Assembly (NCBI GenBank): GCA_025769875.1
Contig: JAGFNK010000244.1
Span: forward strand, 1 to 64,000
Length of the DNA stretch: 64,000 nucleotides
Reading direction: 5' to 3'
From: Russula earlei
Lineage: Eukaryota > Basidiomycota > Agaricomycetes > Russulales > Russulaceae
Both the position numbers and the translations under genes were made by a program. Below are positions 34,537-45,459 of the stretch, piece by piece (positions within the stretch are counted from its first letter, which is position 1; each line of letters begins with the position of its first letter). A model generated the notes under the pieces. That model made no database searches and had not been told where the DNA came from. It saw only the letters and a program-made list of their open reading frames with translations.

Positions 34537-35007
34537 TCAGATGAGACCTAATCCAGTGATGAAAGTCTGAAGCAACACATGAGCATGTGAATTGGTTAAA
34601 CCATCAGCAAGCATCTCTGCTGTGGGTGTTCTGACTAGATCAATCAGTCTGTCCTTGATGTACTGTCTGATTGCATGATGCTTTATGGGGATATGTTTTG
34701 ATCTTCTTCCAGTGATGGGATTAAGCACAAGATCTACGGTGCCTTTGTTATCACCATGGAGCAGAATTGGATCAGTGATATCATAGCTGATTTTGGAGAA
34801 GAAGCTCCGATACCACACAGCTTGATTAGCTGTGTTGGCTAGGGCCATATACTCAGCTTGAGTGGTGCTCTGAGTGATGGTCTTCTGTTTATGCGAGGAC
34901 CAGGAAATCACAGCTCCAGATAGCAAGAATACATAGCCCAAAGTGGAGTGACAGTCATCTGCATCATCTCTAAGACTAGAATTGGAGTATCTGTGTAGTC
35001 CAACGCC
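34537..35007 (-). pseudogene. Copia-1 RNase H domain
   Basis: The frame 34537-34941 gives the Copia RNase H: GYVFLLSGAVISWSSHKQKT, STTQAEYMALANTANQAVWY, LHGDNKGTVDLVLNP, RSKHIPIKHHAIRQYIKD and TAEMLADGLT. It continues the RT frame upstream but is separated from it by an in-frame TGA at 35008-35010 (HYDGM*). With that one stop read as an amino acid, RT and RNase H would form one polyprotein. It lies directly before the polypurine tract and the 3' LTR. Confidence 0.85.
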
Positions 35008-36531
35008 TCACATGCCATCATAATGTAGTTTTAGTTGGGCTGTGCTGTTAAGATAAGATAGCACATATTTTGCAAGGTGTAGGTGCTGCACTGATGGATT
35101 GCTGGAATACTGTGCAAGATGCGAGACTGCAAAGGAGATGTCTGGATGTGTTCCGATTTGCACATACAGGAGACTGCCAATTATTCTCTGGTAGTGCTTT
35201 ATTTCTGAAGGTGTTGCCTGTCCAGTATGCTTAACCAGATGTATTTCCACACCAGACAGAAGTGGGGTGTGGACCAGATTGGAATCTGCCATCCCAAAGT
35301 GATTGACAATCTCTGAGATGTATCTAGATTGATCAATGTCTAGCTGCTTAGCTGAGTGATCTCGTGTAACACAAATCCCAAGATAGGACTCAATCTCACC
35401 TAGATCAGTCATTTCATAGTGTGTAGACAATGATTTCTTAATATCTGCAATCAGTGAGAGTGAATTGCCTAAGATGGTCATATCATTGACATAGAGGATA
35501 ATGATTATGGTCCCCCCCACATCTTGGCGATAATAAACTCCAGCATCAAAGTGTGTGCATGTGAAACCGAGCCCAGTAAGAACTCCATGGAACTGCAAGT
35601 TCCATGCATGCAAGGCTTGTTTGAGGCCATAGAGAGCCTTCTTTAAGTGACAGACTTTGTCTTCTTGGTTTAGAGTGATGAAACCTTGAGGTTGCTCCAT
35701 GTAGATCTCTTCCTCCAGTGTGCCATTGAGGAATGCTGATTTGACATCCATTTGGTGAATCTCCCAATTTTCCAGTGTGGCCAATGCTAGTAGCAGTCTC
35801 AAGGACTCAAATCTGGCAACTGGTGAGAAGGTTTCATCATAATCAATTCCCTCTACCTGGGTGAACCCCTTTGCAACTAAATGTGTGCAAAATCTGCCAT
35901 CAGATTTGCATGCAAACACCCATCTTGATCTGACAGCTTTGCAGCCTAGCAGGCAGATCGACAAGGTCCCAGGTCTCCATTCATCAGCAGAGTCCAATGA
36001 CATCACTTCCCAAAATGTAGCTGGAGTGATCACTTCTGCTGTTGCTAATAGTGCCATATGTGATAGGCACCCCCCTGCATCTGCATTAGTAGCAACAAAT
36101 CTAGGATTAGGATCCGGATTAGACTGAAGACATCTAGGTGAGGGTAGATGCAGTGGACCGAAGGATGGTCCCGGAAATGCTGAGTGAGGCTGGCATAGAC
36201 AAACTTGGCGCACAGGTTGCATGCGGCATGGCAGAGTGTGCAGAACAGGCTGAGTGGAAGGGGTATGATAGAGTGAATTTGGTGCATTGGGATTTAGTGG
36301 GGTTTCTGGAGGTGTGGGACTAGGTGCACATCCTTCCGGTTCATAGGGATAAGGGACAGTGAGTATCTCTGGTCCTAAAGGGACCAAGGGTTGCACCAGA
36401 GGAGGAGCGTCACTAACATCTCCCCTGGCTGGTAGTATGCTGCTCATCGAAGATGACATCACATGATAAAAATAACTTTCAGGTAGATTGATTCCAGAGT
36501 TGATAACCCTTAGACCCAGACTTGTACCCAA
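35008..36531 (-). pseudogene. Copia-1 reverse transcriptase (RVT_2), catalytic Asp replaced
   Basis: This segment holds the Copia RT domain: VAKGFTQVEGIDYDETFSPV, MDVKSAFLNGTLEEEIYMEQ, LKKALYGLKQALHAWN and DLGEIESYLGICVTRD, then the GSLLYVQIGTHPDISFAV tail. The catalytic YVDD box reads ILYVNDMTILG. The first Asp is Asn, codon AAT at 35485-35487. This should abolish polymerisation. The N-terminal part is a Pro-rich linker between integrase and RT. Confidence 0.9.
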
Positions 36532-37018
36532 TGAAGATCATCTCGACCAATCTTGGATCAAGCTTCTTCTGTTTGTTGGCAGGTGTGTGCACATACACCT
36601 TACATCCAAAGATGTGGAAATAGGAGATGTCCAGAAGGTGACCATCCATCCATAATGTATGAGGTGTGTGCCAATTGAGAATGTGTGTTGGAGTCCAATT
36701 GTAAGTATGAACAGCTGTGTCAGTAGCAAGCTCCCAGAACCCAAGACTGAGACCAGCACCATGAAGCATGGTGCACATCTTATCTTCAAGGATCCAGTTC
36801 CATTGTTCAGCGACACCATTCTGTTGAGGTGAACCTGGTATTGTTAATCTGTGTTTGATCCCCTGTTGATCTAAGACTGATGTGAGTGCGCCCAACGAGT
36901 ACTCCCCTCCATGATCCAAATGCAATGCTTTGATCTTATCATGAGTCTGATTTTCCAACCACGCAAGATATTTCTTAAATGCATTGGCACACTGATCTTT
37001 AGATTTGAGGAAGTACAC
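36479..37018 (-). pseudogene. Copia-1 integrase core
   Basis: This is the rve-type integrase core. Visible motifs are KIKALHLDHGGEYSLGALTS (second catalytic Asp region), GIKHRLTIPGSPQQNGVAEQ (the Glu of the D-D-E triad) and the Copia C-terminal FGCKVYVHTPANKQKKLDPR with MIFIGYKSGSKGYQLW. The first catalytic Asp region falls upstream around 37020-37130 in a broken frame. It overlaps the RT frame by about 50 nt in another frame, so a frameshift separates them. Confidence 0.85.
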
Positions 37019-37136
37019 TACTCCATAATGAGAGTAGTCATCAATAAATGTTGCCCAGTAGCTGGCACCTCAGATAGACCAGATCTGCATCAGACCGGCT
37101 AAGTCAGTATGGATGATCTGTAGCCTGATGATCCAA

Positions 37137-37851
37137 TCACTTAGAGGAGGCTGAGAAAGGAAGTTGCATCTGTTTTCCAAGTTCACACCCCTGGCAAGGG
37201 GAGTGATTGCGATCCTTGGGGTTAAGTGAGATTCCATTAATGGAATTGCTGTGAGTGATTAACATGTGGTGGGACATATGTCCCATGCGCTGATGCCAGA
37301 TGTGGAGAGGTAATACACCTGATTGCACATGGAGAGCTGGAGATGAGAAATCAATGTAGAATAGATTGTGCTCTAGGTATCCTTGTGCGGTCTTCTGATC
37401 TTCAATGTAGATTTGACACCCCTGTTGAGTAAATGTGATGTATCCCCCCTTCTGGAGCAGCATGCTGACTGAGAAGTAATGTGCATTAGCTTCTGGAACA
37501 TGCATAATGTCTGTGAGGGTCAATTGAATATCTCCATTTCCTCTGGGCAGCAGGATGGACACTAATCCAGTCCCGATCTGCTTGATGATTGTGTGACCTC
37601 CAAGATTGACTGATCTGGAGGCTGGAGCATAGGTGATGAAGTCAGTCTGGAGTGGACTAATATGATGAGTAGCTTCTAGAGTCAATTGTCCAGCAAGATC
37701 TAGCCACCACATAAAGGGAAATACGAATCTCATTTTCATCATCTGAGACTTCTGTAATAGTAGCACTAGTCTCTACTATGTGCATGTTGACCTTTCTGTT
37801 AGTTCCTGCACTGGTCTCCAACTCTTTCTTCGCCTTCTCCTCCTCATCCAT
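37137..37851 (-). pseudogene. Copia-1 protease and GAG-pre-integrase region, frameshifted at the active site
   Basis: The frame 37657-37851 ends in CWTIDSRSYSSY, and the next frame continues ATHHISPLQTDFITYAPA. Aligning both with other Copia elements shows one extra base within TCTAGAAGCT (complement of 37671-37680), which destroys the protease D-S/T-G-A signature. The downstream frame carries the GAG-pre-integrase His/Cys region: LHIWHQRMGHMSHHMLITHS and CQGCELGKQMQLPF. Confidence 0.85.
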
Positions 37852-37863
37852 TTTCTTCTTTCT

Positions 37864-38529
37864 GCACTCTGGAGACTTGTGTCCAGGTTTCTGACAATAA
37901 TAGCATTTTATCTTGGGCTTGTCTTTGTCCTTCTTGACTAGAGCAACTTTGTTAAGGGATGTGGAGGAACCGGCCTGGTGGCTTTCCTCATTGAGGATCC
38001 AATTTTGGATTATCTGGGGATTAAGATCTGCGGGATCACTGGTGGCTAAGATAGTTTGTGCTAGACCCAGGTAAGCTTTGGGTAAGGCTCAGAGAATGAT
38101 AAGGCTGTAAAGGCCATCGGGAATGATGTATTTATTGTTTTGGAGATTGATTCGCACATCATTTAATTTCTGTAGCTGTGGGATCATTGGACTTGTGTCA
38201 TCCAAGGATGTGGCAGAGAGTGCTGTCCATGTGTTGAATGCAGACATAGATCCAATGCTGCTGCTGATGCATTTGAGTTCATCCCACTTGAGTTTGCAAG
38301 TATTGAATTTGGCATCACTTATCTGGACCAGTATGTCTGGCTGAATATAAAGATCAAAAATGCCATCTAGTGCCAATTCTTCAGTGTCCCAGTTGGTATT
38401 GCCAGAAGGTCTGGTTTTAACTAAGTGACAATTGAAGCCATTCATTTTCGTAATAGCTTCAAAGCACTTCAACCAAAGGGGCCAATTAGCTGTGCCCAAA
38501 ATCTCCATTGAGATCCTGGCAGGTTGCAT
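37864..38529 (-). pseudogene. Copia-1 gag with CCHC zinc knuckle
   Basis: The frame 38089-38529 is a Copia gag (UBN2/DUF4219-like): ISMEILGTANWPLWLKCFEA, ISDAKFNTCKLKWDELKC and MSAFNTWTALSATSLDDTSP. The zinc knuckle CYYCQKPGHKSPEC follows in another frame, complement of 37864-37908. A stop or frameshift near 38088 separates the two parts. Copia-2 has matching gag sequence near 43310-43500. Confidence 0.8.
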
Positions 38530-38677
38530 AAAGATAGGGGGGAGTGTGATGTGAAAATGTTAGGTAATAGGGTGAATTGCCAATCTGGACCAGTGGCGGC
38601 AGAGGTGGCAGAGCAATTTTTGTCATTGTACCATCAGACACCTAGGCAGGAACAGGGGTGCCTCAATGCTGCCTGTC

Positions 38678-39090
38678 TGTTGAGATAAAGAGTAGCCAAA
38701 GCATTGAGACATTGGCCCAAACTGTCCAGGCAGTCCACAGGCCTGGACCACATAAGTGTTTCAGCTCAGTTGCTGCAATGTGTACAATAGCAAATTGATA
38801 GTATGATCTAAGACAATCGGTAGCTAGCACAAAGTGATTGTGAAAACAATCAATTTGATAGTTACTACAGATAAAATAATCAGGGATGCTCTCAGATACT
38901 TAAGAGGGTCATACATACAGCAGATACTTCAGTTTCGTCTCACAGAAACTGAAGTAAGTACTTACTATTTCATGATCTTATCAGTAGCTGATTATGTGTT
39001 ATAGTAACATTCTTATTAGGTAAATATGACACAACAGTTTTGTCTCACAGAAACTGAATAACATTTTTATTAGATCTACTACAATCTAAG
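38678..39090 (+). repeat. Copia-1-family LTR copy in inverted orientation
   Basis: This copy starts TGTTGAGATAAAGAGTAGCC on the plus strand and runs to CTACAATCTA, where the LTR homology stops about 30 bp short of its end. It points opposite to both other LTR copies of Copia-1. It is preceded by CTGTC, the reverse complement of the GACAG next to the 34069 LTR. Confidence 0.8.
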
Positions 39091-39097
39091 GGTCTAG

Positions 39098-39685
39098 TGT
39101 TACCGAGTGGTTTGGGGTCCGGAAGATGCCGGAACACCTGAACTATGGACTGCACCGTTTGCATTATGCGTGCGTCAGATCTTGATCGTTTATGTTCCTT
39201 GATATCACATTCGGAGCGCGTTGATCGTATCTTTCAGAAGATGTACTGAAGAAGCAATGAGTAGCATTGCTTCTGTCCCAGATGTTCCTGTACCGCCATG
39301 TACGTCGATTCCTTGATTGGGGAAGCACTTAATGCTTCCAGCACCGAGATCGTTTACATAGAAGCGACCTCGCTTCTATGAGCCATGTTTTGCTTCTATA
39401 GCACCGACTAGTACTACAGTAGTACAAACCTTATCCCTGTAGGGCTATATAAAGCCCCCAGTCGTAACAGTTGAGCCCTAAGCTCGACTTAGTTTGCCAA
39501 TCCCAAACAGTTGACTCCTACCCCGTCTGCAGAGCCCCTCTCATCTTGTTGTCATACTCTAGAAGGATCTAACACTCCTTCCCCTCCACGAGTATTGCTT
39601 GCTTGACTCAAGCATATCTGCATTGGTAGGACGCGTTTATAGACGCGACCATTGATCTTATTTAAGGCACTTTGGAGCCTTAACA
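39098..39685 (+). mobile_element. Solo LTR (588 bp) with TCTAG target duplication
   Basis: The sequence begins TGTTACCGAG and ends CCTTAACA, obeying TG...CA with a TGTTA/TAACA inverted end. It is flanked by TCTAG at 39093-39097 and 39686-39690. A TATA box (GGCTATATAAAGCC at about 39448) and no coding frame support a solo LTR. The family is distinct from the other LTRs here. Strand is given by the TATA box and is tentative. Confidence 0.85.
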
Positions 39686-39692
39686 TCTAGCA

Positions 39693-39708
39693 TGCAGGGC
39701 CCATAACC
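39693..39708 (-). promoter_or_regulatory. Primer-binding-site candidate of Copia-1
   Basis: Directly inside the LTR end, the minus strand reads GGTTATGGGCCCTG. The same GGTTATGGGCCCTG follows the 5' LTR of Copia-2 at 42850. Conservation between the two families at this position supports a primer-binding role. Matching it to a host tRNA would confirm it. Confidence 0.6.
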
Positions 39709-40066
39709 TGATGAATTGCACAGTGATAAGGTAGATTAGATCATAGTAGATCTAATAAAAATGTTATTCAGTTTCTGTGAGACAAAACTGTTGTGTCATA
39801 TTTACCTAATAAAAATGTTACTATAACACATAATCAGCTACTGATAAGATCATGAAATAGTAAGTACTTACTTCAGTTTCTGTGAGACGAAACTGAAGTA
39901 TCTGCTGTATGTATGACCCTCTTAAGTATCTGAGAGTGTCCCTAATTATTTTATCTGTAGTAACTATCAAATTGTTTTCACGATTGCTTTGTGCTAGCTA
40001 CTGATTGTCTTAGATCATACTATCAATTTGCTATCATACACATTGTAGCAACTGAGCTGAAACACT
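39709..40066 (-). repeat. Copia-1 5' LTR, truncated
   Basis: Minus-oriented LTR matching 34069-34426. It breaks off at GAAACACT where the TGTAAGG element begins at 40067. The missing ~75 bp were not found on the far side of that element near 48.5 kb. Confidence 0.8.
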
Positions 40067-40480
40067 TGTAAGGTGAGCCATATTGCTGGCCTCGGAACCA
40101 CGTGCAGACCACGCGCGATGTGTGACGCTCGGCCTCCTCCCACACCTTGCCTCCTTCCTCGCATCGCATTGCCCAGTCCTCGCCACCGACCATGTGCACA
40201 CGCCATGCCTCGGCACACGCAATGTGTTTGCGTCTCAGGCCTTTCACCATGGCCTTGACCATCTCGACCAGTCTCAATTCTCTTTCATGCCTATCTCCCT
40301 TTCATGCCTTTCATCCTTAGTACTTCTCTCCTGTATATAAAACACCTAGCTACTCTGTAGTAGAGGAGGAAAAGGAGAATACAGTCTTCTTGAGTTCCCC
40401 TTACCTTCAGTCAGAAACTTCCACGCACGAGTGATCTTGCTCTCCTCTCCTCTCCTTCTCTTCTCCCCTCCCCGTCTTCC
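40067..40480 (+). repeat. 5' LTR of the TGTAAGG element
   Basis: Matches 48090-48505 with scattered transitions. The TATA box is at about 40334-40341. The end is approximate. Confidence 0.7.
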
Positions 40481-40842
40481 CCGCCCCCTCGTTTAGGTTG
40501 CCTTGGGCAACCCAGCTTAGGAGCAAGCCCCTCCACCCTCGCAACTAGCGCGACCGCAATTGCACCTACTCCATCCACATTGCCCTTTTCACCCTTCGCT
40601 TCGCTCCCTATCCATAACAGCTGGCACCGCATCCACACGCACACCCACTTGTGCAGTCCTCACTACCTCGCCCACTTCGTTCACCTGCAACCGTGCCACC
40701 TGTCCACCAGCCAACCACCATCACAGTTCTGCACGCTGTCATCTTGCTCCGTCACCTGCCGCCAGCTCGTCAATATCGCCTGTAGCTGCCGCGGCCTTCA
40801 CCTTCACACCCACGCATGCTGCTTCACTGCTGACACACTCCC

Positions 40843-42378
40843 TTGATAGCCAGTACCGCCCGCCGCTGTACCAAACGCGCCATGTCATCACATTCCAATG
40901 CCTCTGCCTATTTCCGCCGAGCGCCAAGGCTCAACGGCTGCCCCTTCTGCGCCCAACCCGGCCACGGAGTCCGATGGTGCACGATTGCCGAGGAGTACTG
41001 CCGCACTGGCCGCATCGTCATCCGCAACGCCCGCCTCCACCTTCCAAATGGGCAACCCATCCCCAACAGCAGTAACGGATGTGGATTGAAGGACGCCGTC
41101 AACGCCTGGCTTGCCGCCAACAGTGCCCAAGTCTTCAGCTACCTGGCCACACTCACAGCGCCCACACCAGTTGCACTCCCCTCATCCCACCATCTGCTTT
41201 CATTGTGCAATGCATCCATCAGCATGCTGACACAGCTCCGGTTCCTCCAATGGGAACTGGACGACCTCATCACCTCCTCATCTAGACTATGCATGTGCAA
41301 CCAAGAGGATGTATCCGAGTACTACTGGAACTTCAGGGCGATATGTGAGCCCCTCGTCCATGCGCACCACCTATCCTACGAAGACTGCAACGAGTTGTTC
41401 TGGTTCGGACTCCACCTGGATGACCGCCGGATGGTCTCCTGACACCTCGGTCCCTGGAGCGTGGATGAACAGCTACGAGACTTTGTCGAGTTCCGAAAGG
41501 TATTCGATACACTGGTCGACATATTCTCTCAACATCCTTGAGACATACAATGGGAGCGTGATTGCGGGTTTCCCAGGCGAGACCCCCGACGCGACTTCGT
41601 GTCCGAAACCCTGGAACAGGAGAGCTGCCAGCCCGTCGCCTTCACGCCCACCACCGCCATCGCCCCAGCTTCGTCCTCTGCCGCAACCACTGTCCCCAAG
41701 TCACCAGCTTCCACCTCTATCTCTCCGTTGCCCGCAGTCGTCATCGACTCCACCTCAGTCTTGCCCACCGTCATATCACCACCATTGCCAGCCATTGCCT
41801 CTATGTCTCCCGTCTCCATCCCTGCGGTTCCCACTTCGTCCGCCATTCCCATCACTTCGTTCACCACCGCCATCTTCGACTCACCAACTGTCATCACTTT
41901 GGCCCCACCTGCCTCCGCCGTCCCAGCATCGCCTGCATTTGCCATCGTCACCACCTCATCTGCCCCCGCCACCATAGCCTCAGCTGCAACATCGCCTATC
42001 GCCACCTTCCCCGTCTCTGCCCAGCCAGCTCCTGCGCCCTCAGTGTCACCTGCTGTGGCCACTGTCTCAGCTCCCTTTACAACCACCATCTCAGCCTTGC
42101 CCACCGATGTTTTAGCGCCACCAGCCACTTCAGCCCTTGCAGCCTTGTCTGCCACCCCTGCCTTTGTCTCATCCACTCCCACGCCTTCAGTCTCGTCTGT
42201 CACCTCGTTCACTGCCACAGTAGCCTCAGTCATGCCAGCCACCGACTTTGTGTCCATCTTAGCCTCGCCCGCACTCGTCAGTTCAGCCCAGTTCGCCGTA
42301 TTGCCAGCATCATCAGCTGCCGCCACCGTGCCCCTAGTCTCTGCCATGCCTTCAGCCCCAGCCGTCTCAGTCTCAGCC
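40843..42378 (+). pseudogene. Gag-like ORF of the TGTAAGG element (5' part, two stops)
   Basis: One reading frame runs from about 40843 (likely Met at MSSHSNASAY, 40882) to the Copia-2 insertion, with TGA stops at 41440-41442 and 41539-41541. An N-terminal zinc knuckle CPFCAQPGHGVRWC is followed by a capsid-like region (LRFLQWELDDLI, VSEYYWNFRAICEPLVHAHH, YEDCNELFWFGLHLDDR). An acidic/basic part (ERDCGFPRRDPRRDFVSETL) comes next, then about 250 residues of Ala/Ser/Pro/Thr/Val-rich sequence. An N-terminal zinc knuckle ahead of the capsid-like part is unusual. The gag assignment is inference from the motif and element context. Confidence 0.6.
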
Positions 42379-42849
42379 TGTTGAGATTATCATTGATTTG
42401 GTGTGTTACCACTACCCTGGGACGTTGTGATGTAATCACAGCTCAGACGCGTTGACACGTCGGTTACATGGACCGGGCATCTCCGGCTCAGCTCACATGC
42501 TGAGATCTGCGTTACTTACAATGATAAGTTAATTGATGACAATCGGTAGCTACTAACGACTGATCCTTGTATGATCTTTGTTTCTTATTGATGGTAGCTA
42601 CCTGCAGTGTACTTAGAGACGCTCTGGAGTACTTAAGAGCGTCGTATTTCGATAGATCACTTCAGTCTTGTCTTACACAATACTGAAGTGAGTACTTACT
42701 GTTTCCTATCTTATCTCTCGCATCTAATCACGCGTTGTAGATATCTTTTGATAGGTATTACTGAATTATAGTCTTGTCTTACACAATACTAAAATAGATC
42801 TTAAGGATCTTATCACTCTTATCATAACCTGCGCCCATCTGCTTCAACA
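42379..42849 (+). repeat. Copia-2 5' LTR
   Basis: 471 bp, TGTTGAGATTATCATTG to CTGCTTCAACA. It includes the hairpin CACTTCAGT/ACTGAAGTG at 42658-42666/42682-42690 and a second TTGTCTTACACAA block near 42774. Confidence 0.9.
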
Positions 42850-43299
42850 GGTTATGGGCCCTGACCGTGTCTAAAGTCCAAAGTCGAAGATTCACACACA
42901 AGCTTATCATTTTTTCCCTCTTCACAAGCCTCTGTTATCAGATGACACCCTACTCCCTCGGTCCCTGGAGCCGAAGGATTGACGCGTGCGTTATCTATCA
43001 CGCGTCAGGGGTACTGATTTGATCTTCAATAATCCGGCAACAACTGCTCCGTTAGCCCAGGTTGGCAATTCGCAATTACCTAAAGTTCACTCACGGCACC
43101 CTCGCCTAATGTTTACGTTCCCTCCTCGATCTCGATCACTCGCTTGGTCATCTCACTTACTGGCCATTACCCCACATCCTGAATAATTATCGCGTGTCGC
43201 ATTACAGTTACAGATGATAGCCCCTCCAGCAATACTTCTTAGGACGCTGAGGGAGAACACTTTTAGATGCACACGCTCTTGAAATATACATTCAGAAGG

Positions 43300-43560
43300 T
43301 CACATTGGCAGTGACAAAAATGACATCAAATTGTATACTTGCAAGCTCAAGTGGGAGGAACTCAAATGCGCATACGGCGGCGTCAGATCAATGTCAAGCG
43401 TTCTACACATGGGCATCCCTTACACGCACATTCCTAGATGTTAGACGACACACATCAGACGTTCCCGCGATTGCAACAAATGATGCATGGATCACTCTCC
43501 AATATAACCATTTATTCATATCGAATCTCCATTTCACCTCCTTATCTATCTAAACGTTAC
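43300..43560 (+). pseudogene. Copia-2 gag remnant
   Basis: Sequence matching the Copia-1 gag appears across shifting frames: AKNDIKLYTCKLKWEELKCA at about 43315-43375 corresponds to SDAKFNTCKLKWDELKC, followed by SMSSVLHMGI and LDDTHQTFPRLQQM. A zinc knuckle (CYCNQLGHAVW) appears near 43737-43770. No long frame survives. Confidence 0.6.
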
Positions 43561-43909
43561 CCGACGCTTACTCGGCTGTCGTGTCGACAAATTCTAGCCT
43601 CCGGCGCTCCGATGGACCTTTCCACACACGATCCAGGTACGGATCAGTAATGAAGGTGGTCATCGGGCTGGCCTCTCTGCCTCACAAAATACAGTCATTC
43701 CGGTAAAGACACACAACACTACGTCCGAAATACAATGCTGCTATTGCAATCAACTTGGGCACGCAGTCTGGACTACCGGAAGGAGAAGGCAATGAATACA
43801 AAAGTGACAGGCACTGACAGGAACGTCAGCGCGTACATAGTGGGCAATACTGCTCCTATCACCGAGGTATCGGACGTCCGATGAATATGAGATTCTGGGT
43901 TTCCTTTTA

Positions 43910-44830
43910 CGTGGCAGCTAGATCTTGATTGACTACGGAGCTCCTCATCATATTAGTCCGTTCCGGACCCCCGACTTCATTATTTGCGCTCCGGCCTCCA
44001 GATCTATTACTCTGGGAGGTTATACAGTCATCAGACAGATTGGGACTGGATCTGCGTCCGTCCTGCCGGCCGGAAGGCCTTGGAGATATCCTTATTAACC
44101 CTCATAGACATTCTACATGTACCGAAGGCCGATGCATGCGACTACACAGTGCGCGCGCTACTTCGGAACAGGGGATGCATCACTTACACTCAAGAGGGGT
44201 GTTCAAATTTACACATCAAAGATCGGAAGATCGCGCACAGCTGGCTGGAGAACAATCTATTGTGTATTAACTTCATAACTCCAGCTCTACACGCGCAAAG
44301 AAGTGTCCTATCATTCCACATCCAGCATCAGCGCATGGGACATATGTTTCCACCGCGCGTTAATCTATCACAGTGATTCCGGTACTCGGATCTTGCTTGG
44401 CTTTACGGATCGCGATCAGTTATCCTGTCCGGAGTATACACTTGGCAACCGAACGCTTCTTTTCTGGGCTTCCCCTTAGCGATTGGATCCTCAGCTACAG
44501 ATTATCTACAGCACCTTAGCCGATCTGCTGCACGTGAGATCAATTCGAGGTGCTAGCTATTGAGGCAACGCGCGCTCACATACTTATCAGTTCATGGAGG
44601 GATCAAACATAGATTAACAATGCTAGATTCACCACAGGAGAATGGAGTGCCAGATAGATGGAATCGGACCCTTGAAGACAACACGCGCTCAAAGTTGCAC
44701 AGCGCTGGTCTTAGCCTCAGGTTCTGGAGCATAATACTAACACTGCCGTCCATACTAATGATCGGACTCCATCACGCATTCTCTGTGCACACACACTTCG
44801 TACACTGTGAACGGACGGACTGACTCCAGT
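43910..44830 (+). pseudogene. Copia-2 protease-integrase remnants
   Basis: Near 43930-44380 the pieces LGGYTVIRQIGTGS, DASLTLKRGVQIYTS (broken) and FHIQHQRMGHM correspond to the protease end and GAG-pre-integrase region of Copia-1. At 44560-44800 the frame HGGIKHRLTMLDSPQENGVP continues DRWNRTLEDNTRSKLHSAGL, the integrase region with the catalytic Glu expected in PQENGV. Frameshifts abound. Confidence 0.65.
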
Positions 44831-45459
44831 CGTCTCACAATTCCGCCTTTTTTAGATGTAGGGCGTCTGTCTACATGCCTGACCATCATAATCTTATCGC
44901 ACGACAAGCGCATACTGCATAGCCAGGGGACATGTTACAGACACTGCTCCGCCTGCACAACTCTTGGTCCCTACAGGACCGGTGACATTCTCTGCCTTAC
45001 TTTCACATAAACCGGATCGTCGGCACTTCGTTCCGCACCTCCGGAAACCCCATTAGATTCCCTCACACCACACTCACTCAACCTTACCCCACCTATACAG
45101 CCAGTTCCACACACTCCGCCATACCGTTTATGCCATCATCACTTAGCATTATTGGGACAATTCATTGGTCTGCTGCGTCCACTCTCAACTCGGTCTTATT
45201 CATGTCCGCGTTCCGAATGTCTCAGAGGGACTGATACACAGATCCGAGAGGGCGCTTATCGCATACGGCTCGGCTACGCGGAAGCGATCACTAGGCTACA
45301 TATCGGGAAGGCACTTTATCGGATTCTACTGATGAGTGGCAAGTCGTGTGTCAAATATGTGATCAACGCGCTTGCGAAAATTGGTACCTGGGATCAATTG
45401 ATCTTATAGATCTTATCGGAATGGGTGTGCAGCACGCAAATCTTGGAGATTTCGCGCGC

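Larger units (their letters stand above)
34069..40066 (-). mobile_element. Copia-1 retrotransposon (minus), rearranged
   Basis: A Ty1/Copia element reads on the minus strand in the order gag, zinc knuckle, protease, integrase, RT and RNase H (38529 down to 34537). Its 3' LTR is 34069-34503, preceded on the minus strand by the polypurine tract GGGGGGA. A truncated 5' LTR with adjacent primer-binding site lies at 39693-40066. Between gag and that LTR sit an LTR copy in the opposite orientation (38678-39090) and a separate solo LTR (39098-39685). The right end is cut by the element starting at 40067. Several inactivating changes are present, so it is dead. Confidence 0.85.

Noticed and set aside
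41529..42347. Minus-strand 272-residue Ala/Val/Gly-rich ORF
   Set aside because: Antisense to the Ala/Ser/Pro/Thr-rich gag region. The codon bias keeps several frames open.
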